DNA of 64,000 nt from Dichetophora obliterata (lineage: Eukaryota; Arthropoda; Insecta; Diptera; Sciomyzidae), in assembly GCA_963920525.1 (NCBI GenBank), contig OY986435.1, positions 96,328,227 to 96,392,226 of the forward strand, in the 5' to 3' direction. Position numbers and translations under genes: made by a program. The notes beneath the pieces were generated by a model that was not told the origin of the DNA, did not search any database, and saw nothing but the letters and a program-made list of their open reading frames with translations. This document shows, piece after piece, positions 42,637 through 54,998 of the stretch. Positions within the stretch are counted from its first letter, which is position 1. Each line of letters begins with the position of its first letter.

Positions 42637-43056
42637 CGGCCATTGTAGTCTAGTGGAGAGTGAGCTAGGCTAACAATCCAGAGGTCCCTGGTTCGACTCC
42701 GGGTTCGGACATGGTTTTTTTCACTTTCTTTGTTCTTTCCTACATTTAAGAGTTATGGAAAACTAAAAATCCACAACTAAACTGTGGGAAAATGTGGAAT
42801 AAAAGGACAGAAACACAACTAAGGGCTGAAAATGCTAGCCGAGGTTAAGGCATAACACACACTAGCCTCGGTTAAAAGCGATTGAAAGCATTGTCTTTCA
42901 CGTCTGTTTCGTCTAATCAATAATTCACGTATGGTTCTAATATATTCCTCTAGCTAATCTATCCCTTTCCTTTCACGTCAAAGACCACACCTTGTTTGTA
43001 TAAGGCGCATGTTGATTCTTTGATCTTTTTAAAAAAAAAACAAAAAACATATCTTA
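42637..43056 (+). mobile_element. tRNA-derived SINE, copy 2
   Basis: The tRNA-like head (42637-42712) has A box TAGTCTAGTGG and B box GGTTCGACTCC with a good T arm; the anticodon-loop region reads CTAACAA. The body carries the hairpin CCGAGG...CCTCGG around AAGGCATAACAC (42838-42872), the counterpart of the copy at 25270. It ends in an A-rich tract near 43031-43045. It is inserted in the CCCAG-ended element. Confidence 0.75.
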
Positions 43057-43415
43057 AATGTTCCTTTGCTGATCCATTCGGATCAGTTTTTGATCGCTCC
43101 TTTTGAGCTCCTCTGGAGTGTTAAAGGGAGCGCTACCCTTCCTAGGACATGCAATATTAAAAGAGAACACAAAATACACCTAGCTTGGTTCCATAAGGAG
43201 CACTCCACTGCTGCTCAGGGAGCACTCTTAGATCGCTCATAGGATGATCAACTTTTCTGCTGGGAAATGCTTCAATACTGCCAAATTTTTACTTTATGCT
43301 GACGATCTGAAAGTATTCCATAAAGTTAAAAATCAGTTAGATGCTACTCGTCTTCAGTCAGATTTCGCTAATGTGTTTTGTTGGTTTACACTAAATCAAT
43401 TATCACTGAACCTTA

Positions 43416-43654
43416 GGGCCAATTTTTCAGTGCTATTTTAGACTCTAATAAAATTAAACCGAGCTTAACTTACAAAAATTGGACGTCAAAATTCGGTTTA
43501 GGCATGAAAGAAACACATTATATGATAATTTAAGTCGATTTAACTTTAACGAATGCTAAAATATCTAGTCAAACAGAGTTTAAACGTCCGATTTTGGTGA
43601 GTTAAGCTCGGTTTAATTTGACTAGAGCTTAAACTCGCACTGAAAAATTGGCCC
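43416..43654. mobile_element. Harbinger-type (Tourist-like) MITE, TTA duplication
   Basis: The 239-bp palindromic element has perfect 18-bp ends GGGCCAATTTTTCAGTGC and a TTA duplication (43413-43415 and 43655-43657). Both features are diagnostic of PIF/Harbinger MITEs. Taking it out with one TTA restores the LINE frame NQLSLNL-SKCVLVS exactly, so it is younger than the LINE and left no other damage. Confidence 0.92.
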
Positions 43655-44405
43655 TTAGTAAATGCGTTCTTGTTTCTTTTTACAAGCTTAATTCTCCAAT
43701 TTTATTTAGTTACACTCTTGATAACACTGTACTTGTTAGATTATCTGAAATTCGTGTCCTAGGCGTTATCTTTGATTCTGGGCTCAGTTTTAAGTTTCAT
43801 TTAAACCATATCATCCCCAAAGCCTACTCTCTCTTAGCGTTTGTTAAGCACAACAGTGCAGGGTTCTCTGACCCCTCACATTAAAAACTTTATATTCGGC
43901 TCTTGTTAGGTCCAGCCGTGAATATGCGTCATTTATTTAGAGCCCATTTTGGTCTGTGCATACACATAAATACATTGGAGCGAGTCCAAAAATATTTTTG
44001 AAGTTTGCTTTGCGCTCAATTCGTTTTTCTGAATAAGGTGCATCAATTTCTTATATAAGGACATTGCATAGTATTATGATCATTTACGATTTAATTAATG
44101 GTAACATTATCTGTGAAAAGTTACTTGAACTAATATCGTTTAACAACCCACAAAAATCTTAATTCTGATTATTTTTACATTAACTGTCACAAAACAAACT
44201 ATGCCATTAATGAGCCAATGGGAACTTATTGCTTTAAATAGAATGTAAAATTATAGCTTGCTCGATGTTTCTATGCCTAAAGATGCTTTTAAAAATATAT
44301 TTAATCTATTATTAAACGATAACATTGTACTTATTATATATTTAAGTTGTTTAGCCTGCAAGGATAATAATCCATAGACGTAATAATCGTAAATAAATAA
44401 ATGAG

Positions 44406-45389
44406 CTAAGACTGTTCACAATTTTTGAAAAATTCGAATTTTTAGACCAAAGCGTGTTCAGAAATTTTGTTAGGTCACTTGTTTTTTTCAAATAAAATCC
44501 GAATAAACTGAATAAATAAGTTATAAAGTTGGTTTCATTTTCATCAATTTAAATGATATTTTCCGAAAAATAAGCACTTGCCCGAAAAAGGGTTAAAGTA
44601 TCGAAATATCTAAAGAGTTAAAAAAAGTAAGGTCACTTTATAAAAACTGCTTTAGTGTGGCTGTTGACTTCAATAATTTTAACAGGAATAAAATATTGCA
44701 GCGATGAGAGAAGATTCGGCACAAGAGCAATTGAAATTCTTTAAAGCTGTGATATGGCCCGCTCTACCTTTTCGAGAAAATATTCAGATCCGTAGAGAAG
44801 AAGTAATAGTAGAAGTTGAAGTAGATGTAGAAGGAGAAGAAGTAGTAATAGCAGAAGAACCTTAAGATGAATAATATGAAGAAAAAACGGAAAAATAAAA
44901 AGGCAACAATTAAAAGTTTAGATAAAAAGAAAGCTCTTGCGAAGCATCAGTGCTTAAAACGATAAAATTTTTATGAAAAAAACAAAACTTTATATCATAT
45001 ATGAGTTGATACTTATCACAGTCGCCTTAGTCCATCGGTGCAAATTTTTCATTTGTTTTGCTCAACGTAAAGAGGCATAAAAAAAATAAATATTATTGAT
45101 AAAAGGGTTTTATAGTTATTGTCTTTTCTTTAGTACAAAACCACAAAAGAAAAATTAAATTTTTTAAAATTGCCTAAGTCCCTATGTTTTTCAATAGTCC
45201 CTATGCGTATTCTTTTCATACAATAATTTGGCTTCATTTACTGGTAAGATTTAAAAATCAAGCTTAATTCTTCAGATTTTTCGTGATTATTTTTCGTGAT
45301 TATTTTTCGGACTATGATTTTTTATAAATGGCACAAATAAGAAATGTTTTAATAGGAAAATAATAGTCAGAAAAGTATAGAGTGGTATA
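44406..45389. other. Spacer with one small Glu/Val-rich frame
   Basis: The frame 44704-44865 (+; 53 codons, starting MREDSAQEQLKFF and ending in a run of GAA/GTA codons) is the only one with non-random composition; a lysine-rich frame follows. No family is recognised and splice support is lacking. Confidence 0.35.
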
Positions 45390-45393
45390 TTAA

Positions 45394-45914
45394 GGGGAGG
45401 TTCTAGTAGGTTCTAGTACAAACGTTACGTAGTGATCTACAACCCTGCCAAGTGATCTGAAACGAAAAACAAAACAAAAATAATTAACGTGGATGAAATT
45501 TGGGGGCCTTGCAGATTTTTAATTTTAATAATATCCTTTAAAAAAAATGGTAGCCCTTTGAAAAAAACCCTGTTTTTCTCCATTTTCTTTTGCTTTGACG
45601 TTAAAAAAATAATGATAATAATTTTTTTTTTGGAAAAAACGCTTCATAAATTGAATAAGCTTTAATTTGAGCCATCAAACATCGAAATCGGTCAAATCGT
45701 TGAAGCGGAATCGTGTATAGCGCGGAAAAAAAGGTGTTTCGAAAAAACATCTATAACTGTTTTTCGGCCAACGCACTCTCTCGTCTAATACGCTATGACT
45801 CGTAAAATAAATTTGATAGAGGAATATCATTTTGACTACATATTTTCAAGATTATAAGGATGAAAATAAAGCAAAAAACAAAAATTTTACATCGATTTCT
45901 ACTAGAACCTCCCC
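45394..45914. mobile_element. TTAA-flanked MITE, GGGGAGGTTCTAGTAG ends
   Basis: The 521-bp element has perfect inverted ends GGGGAGGTTCTAGTAG and TTAA on both sides (45390-45393 and 45915-45918). TTAA duplications are used by piggyBac and Kolobok elements. GGTTCTAGTA is repeated in tandem at the left end. A related element lies at 51895-52701. It is non-coding. Confidence 0.82.
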
Positions 45915-45918
45915 TTAA

Positions 45919-47508
45919 ATTAAAAAAATTCAATTCTGCGTTTTTTATCAGTAAATTTCGAATAAAAACTTAAACACACAAGAACTTTATTGATTTTTAA
46001 ATGTTTTTTGTTGTTTTTTTTTTACATAGGTATCAATTATTATAAAAAAATGCCTCTTGAATTAGATTACCTTTAAATAATTGAAACTATATTTCAATTC
46101 GATCATTTAAAATTTCCTTTAACTTTCGGCAGCAAAACAACGTTTTAAGCTTCAAGTTGACCCACCTTAAACAATGTATTGTTGTTATGGTTATCTCTCT
46201 CTGTATGTCTGTACAGTGTTATTGTAATTTTTTCATTGGTGCTGTTGCATTGTTGTTTGTTGTAACCTCAGTGTTGGTTTCTGGCTCTATTAAATTCTCT
46301 GAAGCGCAGCAAAGCCGTCTTTTGTTCCTTTGCAACCAAGTGTGTTTCTTGTTTCTTTACGCTAAATTTACTTATTTAGCCGGGTGAGATATTGGCCTAG
46401 TTATTGTTACTGCACATTTCTTACACCAAGTCTTTTTTATACACTATTTTATCACTATCTACGAGCTGGCACAACATTCGATTTCTAAGAACTTGTATTA
46501 TACTTTTATGAAGTTGGATTCAGTTTCCACTTCAAAGAACGCCACTGAATAACTAGATTTTTTTAAACATTTTCAGGTTTTTAATATGCCCCACACTAGC
46601 TTTGTTATTCGGCGTATTTCATAGATACGTATTCATTTGGGCAGTTATTCTGTCTTGAAACTTGTATGAAAATAGCAGTTGAATTTGTTTTTGCATTCAA
46701 AGTGACTGCTGCTCTAATTGGAAATGCTGGTCTTTAAATTGAAAAATCTAATCATAAATAGTTTAGCAAAATTCAAAATGAACAACTTATGTAATTAAAT
46801 TGAAAACAAATTTAAATCCGAAATTGAAGGGCACGTGTCAAGAAAGAAAAAATCATGATGCCTCATTACGGAACTCTTAAATGACTGTTTAGATTTCTTG
46901 AAAATGAAAGTTATCATTTGAAAGTTTTTAAGATTCGACAATTATATTAATGTTAAGCTTCATAACATCAGTCATAATTTTTACCAATAACGCTCACTTT
47001 CGGCATCTATGAACTTTTGATATAAGTTACTTAATATAAATATTTTCCAAAACAAATACTCTGTAGAAGAATTAATATTCCAAAATAGAATAAATTCATA
47101 TATACATATACACAGATTAAAAGCTTCCTAGACACATAAGCACTCTATTTAAAGAACTCAATTCATGTTACTTGTTGCGATTCTGATCTTTGTTGCAATG
47201 GTTGTTATACACAATAAGGTAAATATAAGGAATACACATGAAATTTTTTCTTTATTCCGTGCATAAAGTGGACTTTCTTGTCCTTTTTTTTCTTCATAAT
47301 TTTATGCGTGTTTAAGTTTTGACACACGCAACTTTTCATTATCTTTTATTTTTTTTGTTACATACATATCTGTTCGGTATGCATATCTAAAATAAATATT
47401 AACATTATTATTAAGATTAAGAAATATGAGGTAGCAGGAAGTAAATTTTGATGATTGACAGAACCACAACATTTTTGCTGCTACTAATAGTGGAGACAAT
47501 CATATTAG
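45919..47508. other. AT-rich spacer
   Basis: No supported gene. A 76-codon hydrophobic frame (46157-46387, +) resembles a double membrane segment by composition only, and the region is T-rich, which produces such frames by chance. Confidence 0.4.
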
Positions 47509-47509
47509 G

Positions 47510-47619
47510 TCTGTTTCCGTACTCAACTCAAGTGACTTGAAGTTGCTTGAAAGCGTAATTTTACAAATTTTGTAAGAGAGTGAAAAATAACAAGAAAATG
47601 AAATTAGTACGGAAACAGA
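47510..47619. mobile_element. Tiny palindromic MITE (110 bp)
   Basis: TCTGTTTCCGTACT at the left is mirrored perfectly by AGTACGGAAACAGA at the right. AAGTGACTTGAAGTTGCTTG-like repeats lie between. The target duplication is ambiguous (TTA/TAA-like flanks). Confidence 0.72.
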
Positions 47620-50600
47620 TATAATATGTTAACGATAGTATGGTTTCAACCATGTTATTTTTGGTACCATCATAAGTAAATAATGATTTTATTAAGGCAA
47701 AATTTTATGTTTGCAGGAATAGTATAATTATTTTAGTAAACAAATTATTATTGCGGTAATCATGTCTTTACTCTGCGTAAAGCCTCTTCAGTGGTATATT
47801 TGTTTGAAACTAAATTAAATAAGGTTACATACAATTGGCAAAACAAGTAAAGCAATTAATATACCATTTAAAACTTTTATTAAAAACAGTTTGAAAAATT
47901 TTTGTTACAATTATTGAAAATGCATATATTCTAAGCTTACAAGATAAAGCCTTAGCATTATTTTTTTTGTTATATCAAAAAATTCTGGAAAACTTAGTCT
48001 GAGCTGATATCTGTTCTTCATTGGCTATATGAGCTGAAACTGATATAAATGTAATTGTTGTATAGTAGCTGAATACACCATGGTAAAACTTGAACTGTAT
48101 TAATATTTTAATACGAAATGTATTGGAAAAATTTGCAAAAAGTATTGAAATTTATCGGTTAAAAAAATCTTTGTAATACTTTGTTCGCATTCAAATTGTA
48201 CCAAAAAACGTTTTAAATAGCATTAAAAATGCCTTGTAATAATTTGACTTTGAGTAAGTTTTGTTTTGAAATATTGAAGGAAAACAATCACGGTGTGTTG
48301 CGCTTTGCGTTAACTCAATTAAAAGTTATTGAACCCATCTCAAAAAAAAAACTGTTTTGAAATCTGTTAAGTTAACGTTACGTCAAGCATGACCATTAGA
48401 ATTGACGTTAACTTTTGCCAACAAACAGTTTTGAGTTAATCATTATAATTTTTTTTTCTGTGCAGGAAAACTTGGTGACATCAACATAACAGCTTCTAAG
48501 CCAACTTCTTTTAATTTTTTTTCTTCCGGCTTACGAACAACAGCTGCTGCTTAAATCATTAAAATTAAAACTCGTTATTTATAAGATTTACTTGTTCATA
48601 CATTTCTTGTACTTTCTTTACTCTGGCTTTGATTTTTATTGCTCTACAACTCATCATCTTTATTTTTTTGCCTTCTAGTTTTTGTACTTTCTTGTTCTAA
48701 TTAAGTTCATTAATATTGTGAATTTTGTTGCTGTTGTTGTTTTCTGCTAAAACCATTCGACACTTTATCCCTTGTGATGAGGCTCTGAAGTGACCTTAAT
48801 TCATTAAAAAGTTATTTAATTTTTCCTCCCTTGATTGCTTTCTGTCGAATATCTTCTTCTGCGAATTCTGCTGACTTTGGTGTTTGATAGGTTTTGATGG
48901 TAGTTCATATTTTCTATAATTAAATAATCTTTAGAAAACTTAAAAATTAGCTACTTTGAGCAATCAGTGTTGAATTGAGATGAAAAGTTATTTTGTTGTA
49001 TTCACTTTAGACGAATAAAACAGAGGTTTTGCAAAGTTTAAAACTAATTACTTTTATTTTAAATATTAAATAATAATAACCTATTCTTGAAATTCTTAGT
49101 CGAAAATACCATGGTTTGCTGTTCACAGCTCATACATTTTTAAGTAAACAAGGGCTTCAACTTTCGATTTGCTGCTTGGCAAATCGAAAGTTGATTTTGT
49201 TTAGTACAAAATGCCATAATTTTATTATAATGCAAGTGCATATGCTATTTTTTTGAATGATTTTACCATTCGGTGCAAAATTAAATAAATTTTTTGGTGT
49301 TCTGACTGTACACCAACTACATAACTACATACAGTTGGTTATGTGGAAAGCATGGATTTCGCAAATTCAATTCTTCAACACGCATATATTGCCCTCTCGT
49401 TTTGCAAAGAGCAATACTAATCTGATAAATGTGAATTTTTGAAAATAAAATTGCATTATTTAAACAATTTAGGCAGTTTTTAAGATTTCTCAACTCGAAC
49501 AAAAAAAAAAAATCCAAGACAAGCATATCCTGAATATTAAGGCCAATTTAATTTTATTATAGTAAACGCGTTTTTGAAATTGGAGTTTAAAGTTTAATGC
49601 CTTGGGTTACCACATTTAAAATGGCATTTGTCTGAATTTACTTTTTATTGATTTATAAAATAAAAATAACAGCAATTCACAACATATAAGTATGTACATC
49701 AAAGAAAAATATAACAAGAAAACAATCAATTTATTACTAAAATTGATTTGAAATATGCTGACTGCCTTAAAACTTAATTTAAGAAAGAAATCAATACTAC
49801 TCTTTCCATGAGTATTTAGTACTAGAACGGCCCGCTTTTATCAATTTATTTGTTCGTTCTTTTTTTAAAAAAAATCATTAATGCTTTACAGTCTTCATAA
49901 AAGTTAAGTCTTATAATTCGGTTGAGCAGTTTTTCATTAAAGCATGTTATGGTAAAAAGTTTTTGCATGACTTTAGTGTAAATAGGAAACTCAATTTGAA
50001 ATATCCATTTTGACAATTTTTAGCGGCGCCCCTCCAGTTTGAAAATTTTCTGGATTTCTTTCGCGTTGCGTGATTATATTACATTCACCATTCAGACTCT
50101 GGCCCTGCAAGGATGTTCTGAAATACTTTTGGAAGTAAATCCATCTAATGTTTATTTGTTCGATTGTTTTTTATATCTTCTTATTTTCTCTCACTGGCCT
50201 TTTGTTGGTAAATATTTTACAAAAAAATTTGGAAACGACAGCAATGTCTTAGGCATAAATATAAATGCACAATACTGCAACTAGATTGCATACACAATTT
50301 CGCTACATTACATTTCTGCTTCGCTTGTACAAAATTTCCAGCAAAATTCTTCACTTCATTGAGTTAAAAACTGATGATTTTGTTTTTATCTCCTTTTATA
50401 TTTAATCTGCTTGTATATATATTCGATTTATATTTAACAATATATTAAATAATAGCACAATTTAATTTTTGTGTTCACACAATAACTTTTTTCATAGAAA
50501 AGCGATGTCACAATTATTTTTTACTTTGTCGGGACTTAATCCTTACGTATGGCAATCATTAGGCGAGATCGTTTGACCCAATTGGAAGAAAATGATAGCA

Positions 50601-51890
50601 AAATATTTCGTACCGCATTCACGATAATAAACTCTTCTATATCGTACCCATTTAAAACATGAAATTTTAATAAATAACAAAAGTGAATGGACAAACCAAG
50701 ACACCCTTTTAATTATGCAAATCTTATTTTTCGTTCTCTTAAACAGTCAAATAGTACGTAATAACTTTAGTCCTTGTGACATCGATTAGATAAATATTTG
50801 AACAATTTAAATTGAAAATTGAAGAAATCCTTCATGCAACCACTGATAGACCACTGCATCGAGATTGAACAAAATAAACAGTTGTTAAACTGTTGTACTC
50901 TGTAGGCCAACATTAATGATAGCTGCATTATTATGACATACTCACACACACACACCTACGATTGCATACAAAACAATGCAGTGCAAATTGCATTCAATAT
51001 TATGCAGATTTTGCCATAAACTACGAGTTACAAGTAAATTGAATGAGTTTGAAACCAAATCCTACGACTGAAACACAACAAAATCGGGCAATTAACAGCA
51101 TTGATCCGAGTTGAGTGGAACTGACTGACGGACAGATACATAGACAACAGATTGACTGAATGACAAACACTCAGTTTGTTACCTACTAACAATAACAATT
51201 ATCAACGTACAGACTCATTTCGAAGCGGCAGTCACTTAACCAAACTCTGTGTCTTACTTTAGTCAATTTGAGGCACCCACCAAAGTTTATGTTTTTGGGG
51301 GCTTCATTTTAAATGGACGCCTTAAAAGCTTTAAGTTTATGATACACGCATAGCTTCATGCTAGCACACTTGCACATCTAAACACACACTCACCTTACAA
51401 ATAGTAAAACTTATTCCCTTTAGCCTAGTCTTCTCGTTCGTTATCAATCGCTTTGAACCAAATGAATAATTAATAAATTATTTGTAAGTAGAGCGCATGA
51501 AGTGGAAAAGGTGCAAATCGTGATCGATTAGGTTAGGTGACCAAATAACAGAGCCCAAAAGTGACTAACTGACTAAATAAGTGTCTGTCTGACTAACTGC
51601 CTGTCTGAGTGATTTAACTCCCTTGGAAATAAATTGTATTTTGATTATATTCTGTTGTTGTTACCTTTATTTTCTTTATTGCCCAATTACCTGTTCGAGC
51701 ACAACGACCAAATTCAGGAAGCTGACTTCATTAGTGACAATTTTTGAGCATGCATTGTAACTTTATAGAAACTAGCTGTTTTAGGACTTTTCTTGATTTA
51801 TTTTCTGTTTCCATTTTCACTATACGTGTTTCATCTAGGTTAAGTTTAGCTGTTTTTGAGATTTTTTTAGAAAAATTTTACAAAAATAAC
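47620..51890. other. Long AT-rich stretch without a recognised gene
   Basis: I found no family motif, RNA gene or paired transposon ends beyond a loose palindrome near 48348-48433 (AAAACTGTTTTG / CAAACAGTTTT, with TTAACGT) and the hairpin at 49158-49193. Low coding content and many T-rich tracts would suit intronic or intergenic DNA of a large host gene. Confidence 0.4.
49158..49193. repeat. Perfect 15-bp hairpin
   Basis: CAACTTTCGATTTGC and GCAAATCGAAAGTTG are perfect inverted repeats separated by 6 bp. This is exceptional for the surrounding sequence, but I see no longer element around it. Confidence 0.75.
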
Positions 51891-51894
51891 TTCA

Positions 51895-52701
51895 GGGGCA
51901 GGTTCTCATCTAGAGGTCAAAAATACGGTGATGTTCGTGTTTTTTTTTTCATAGAAGGAATTAAATGAACACCTTGAGTTTTTGACAATTATTTATTGAT
52001 TCTTAAAGAGAAGGAAAATATTTTTTTAGTTGGATAAAAGTGTAATGTGAAGTGTCAAACGTCACGGTGAAAAAAAGATACCCAAACTGTCTCCATTCCA
52101 CGTTCATGTCATCTGATATAAAAAAACAAAAAAATTTTATAAATTTATTATATGTATTGGAAAACTAAAATATATGTATATTGTAAAAATCCAATATATA
52201 TATATTGGAAAACACCAATATATATATTGAAAAACTCCAATATATATATATTGAAAAACTCCAATAGATATACCTATAATATCAATAATAATGGTGGACA
52301 TTTGAATTTTAAGTAGTGTTTTTTTTACATTTTTTACTCTTTAAAGTTCTCTAAAAAACAAAACCGCCCAATATTATTTAGGTTTGGAATCCTAAAAATT
52401 ATATCTACTTTAAATAAAAACAAAAACTCCAAGTCAATCTTAGTAGTAGTAGTTCTTGAGATATCGTGTAGACCAGTTTTTAAAGCATGGTTTTTCAGAA
52501 AACACGTTTAAAGATTTGGTTAACGATTGTTTCGAGTGCGTTAATGAAAATATGAGTTTTGACTTTCGTATGCGATAACTTTTTAAGCAATTTTTATCGG
52601 TCAAACCGCCTTGGGAACATATGCTACATATCATAAGTTATCGAAAAATAAAAAAAGAAAACAAATTTAGTTTTCTGGTCGAGTTTCATGAGAACCTGCC
52701 C
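51895..52701. mobile_element. Second GGGCAGGTTCT-ended MITE
   Basis: The ends GGGGCAGGTTCTCAT and the inverse GGGCAGGTTCTCATG are related to those of 45394-45914. The right flank is TTAA (52702-52705) and the left TTCA, a likely decayed TTAA. The 0.8-kb interior includes the TATATA minisatellite at 52140-52275 and no coding motif. Confidence 0.65.
52140..52275. repeat. Minisatellite of CCAATATATATATTGAAAAA units
   Basis: Four to five tandem, individually palindromic units of about 25-35 bp built on CCAATATATATATTG separated by AAAAAC(T). Confidence 0.8.
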
Positions 52702-53045
52702 TTAAGCACAAATGATGGAAATCAAGAGGTGGAATCAATACTCAAATACTTACACTCAAATTTCTTCTTTATAATTTTAGTTAAAATTTTAACATAATTT
52801 GCTCAACATCGATTATAATCGTAATTACTGGCACTTTGCTGCTTTAGTATATAAAGTATTAGTATTCTCTTTTCTCGATTCATACGACTGAGTGCCAATC
52901 GGAAATTTTTCACTGGGATGATGAATTTTTGACATTCAGAAAAATACTTTTTGACATCAGTGAGGTGAGTACACTAAAAAAATGTACATAAGTTAAAGAG
53001 AAATTACTCAATCTAAGGAAAAAAGAGGAATAAATATGCACTATA

Positions 53046-54042
53046 CACTCTAAAAAGTTTTTGTTGAATTTTACTACAACTCTTGTAGGCAACAGTTTTG
53101 CGGCTGTTTCTGTAGTAAATTTACACACCCTTATTTAATTAAACATATTTTTTACTATTGACTTGTAGTGAAATTCAACAAAACGTGTTTATGTTTGAGT
53201 TAAATATGTAGCAATATAAATGAAAAAATATTGATATTGTAGTAAAATTAAACATCAATTGCTATCATCTGTGTAGTACCATAACAATAGTACTACTCTC
53301 ATGTTAGCAAAATTCAACAACTAGAATTTGTTTTTACTACAATTGATGTAATCTATTGATATTCTAGTAAAGGCAACATTCTTAGTTTTGACATTCTTAG
53401 TTTAAAACATAATTTAATATATCTTAAAACTTTACACTCTTGACGACACGTGCAGAAATAAATTTGACTTATATTTACTGCTTATCCTTCATTAAATTAA
53501 CACTATAAACACCAAAATGAGACATACACACTTGCATAAAGAAATTCCTGCCGATTAGTACCCGAAAGAAAAAAACAAATGAAACACAGATATTTTTTTT
53601 TTAGATTTTTATTTAATTATTAGAATATTGCCCACATTTACCCATTTTGTTGTTTTGTACAATATAAGATACTACAACATAGTAAAACTTTTACTAAAAA
53701 TCGAGTTAACACTAAATTTTTTTCAATTAAAAATCATATAACTCTTATATAATGATCCGTACACGTTGACAAGCAAAGTCGACTAAATATCTGTTGAAAA
53801 TATTGTCCATGTTGAATATTCAACATCTGTTTCATTAGTTCAATTTTGGTAGTAATATAAAGCATTGTAGTTGATATTGCAGCAAAATTAAAAATTTATA
53901 GCTTAATTTTGCTAAGAATAGTGTTTAATGGTAAATACTCAAAGATCAAAATAAGATTTATAGTAAAATTACACATCAGTTTGAATTTCAACAAAAAATT
54001 ACTATAATAATTATAGTAAATTTATATTTATTTTTTAGAGTG
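53046..54042. mobile_element. CACTCTAAAAA-ended MITE (inner)
   Basis: The inverted ends CACTCTAAAAA sit next to TA (53044-53045 and 54043-54044). Subterminal TTTTGTTGAATTTTACTAC and its inverse relatives recur, and AGTAAAATTA-like motifs fill the 1-kb body. It is non-coding and nested in the 52972-56181 element. Confidence 0.7.
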
Positions 54043-54391
54043 TAGTAATAAGTTATTTAAATTAAGTGAAAATTTGTACTTAAAATAAGTAAGAAAATAA
54101 ACTATGAATCAGAGATATATATCTTTTATTTAAAGACATATTTCTTATTTTTTTTAAGATATGTCCTTTAAACTAGTAAAAATAGTTTTTATGCATCCTT
54201 AAAGTAAGTTTATTTTCTTAGTTTTAAGGATGTCATATACTCAAAATAAAAGTAATTATATAGGAACTTAAAAGACATAAGAGTAAGAAACTAATTTTTT
54301 CTTAATTTTAAAGAACTTAACAAAAATTTGGTAAAATTTACTTAAAAAATATTAGAAAATATTTCTTTACTTTTAATATTTTGTACAAGAA

Positions 54392-54998
54392 TCTAAATAT
54401 ATAAATGGAAAGCACGCTGCTCCGTGTCCAATATCTCTCAAACTGTTCAGCCTGAAAATATGCACATCTTAATACATAAAAACATTAATGCTGCTCCGCA
54501 CACTGTATTTCTCAGATTGTACTTATTTTTTGGCAGTAGAGTACTTTTACAAGCACACTGTTCTCAAAAATGTTCAGCCTGAAAGTACGCACAGAAAATA
54601 TATTTGATACTTATCAGTGTTAATATTGGGTTTTTACAATAGTACGTTTTTGATCTAACTACCTCTTTTTTCATCCTTTTATAAAAAAGTGGTGATGAAT
54701 TTAGTGAAATTTTTTTGAGTCCATTGTACCAAACAATATAATTATATCAGCCGCAAAGCGAAACCTGAGCTGCTACGTATATGAGAGTTGTAGGCCAGTT
54801 TGTAAGATTGTGTATGAATATGATTGTTACCAAACTCGACTTTTTATAAAATAAGTGTTTTTTAAAGTGGTACATTTGCATTTTGCAAAAATCAAGTGTA
54901 TAAAAATCAAGCTTTAAAAAGAGAAAAAGTGCTTCTGGCAAAAGGCTCCCAAAAGGAAGTGTGCGGAGGTCATGTCATAGGACAGGCTCTTATACTAG
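54392..54998 (+). mobile_element. Non-autonomous Helitron-like segment
   Basis: It begins TCTAAATATATAAATGGAAA after an A and ends in CTAG before a T, the termini and A^T insertion site of Helitrons, with no target duplication. TGTTCAGCCTGAAA occurs twice inside. The usual hairpin before CTAG is not obvious, so this call is tentative. Confidence 0.42.

Larger units (their letters stand above)
42265..43264. mobile_element. CCCAG-ended non-autonomous element, 2-bp duplication
   Basis: The 1-kb element starts CCCAGTAAAAAAACATGCAA and ends with the inverse of CCCAGCAGAAAAGTTGATCA; both continue into TCCTATGAG-type sequence. AA lies on both sides. Taking the two neighbouring insertions out with one AA copy rejoins the LINE as DIFK-CFNTAKFLLYADD, supporting the ends. 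The terminal CCCAGCAG and 2-bp duplication match the 4.2-kb transposon at 32110-36288, so it may be a distant non-autonomous relative. It contains a tandem duplication and a SINE. Confidence 0.65.
40985..44405 (+). pseudogene. Jockey-like LINE reverse transcriptase, split by insertions
   Basis: The remnant begins with GVPQGGILTS and continues to INDIF with a one-base indel; an insertion stack follows at 41074-43264. The frame resumes at 43265: FLLYADDLKVFHKVKNQLDA, the RT catalytic YADD box, to NQLSLNL, where a MITE interrupts it. It resumes at 43658 with SKCVLVSFYK, RLSEIRVLGVIFDSGLSF and the C-terminal helices to about 43880, then after a shift LYSALVRSSREYASF and further pieces, ending in a TAAATAAATAAA tail at about 44404. 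Jockey elements end in such A-rich tails. The 5' half (ORF1, endonuclease, early RT) is missing, as in 5'-truncated insertions. Confidence 0.8.

Noticed and set aside
42637..42712. tRNA-Val gene
   Set aside because: The T arm is good, but the acceptor stem does not pair and the sequence is followed by the same SINE body as the copy at 25 kb.
46157..46387. Small membrane protein
   Set aside because: Hydrophobicity follows from TTT/GTT-rich sequence; no supporting start context, splice site or homologous motif.
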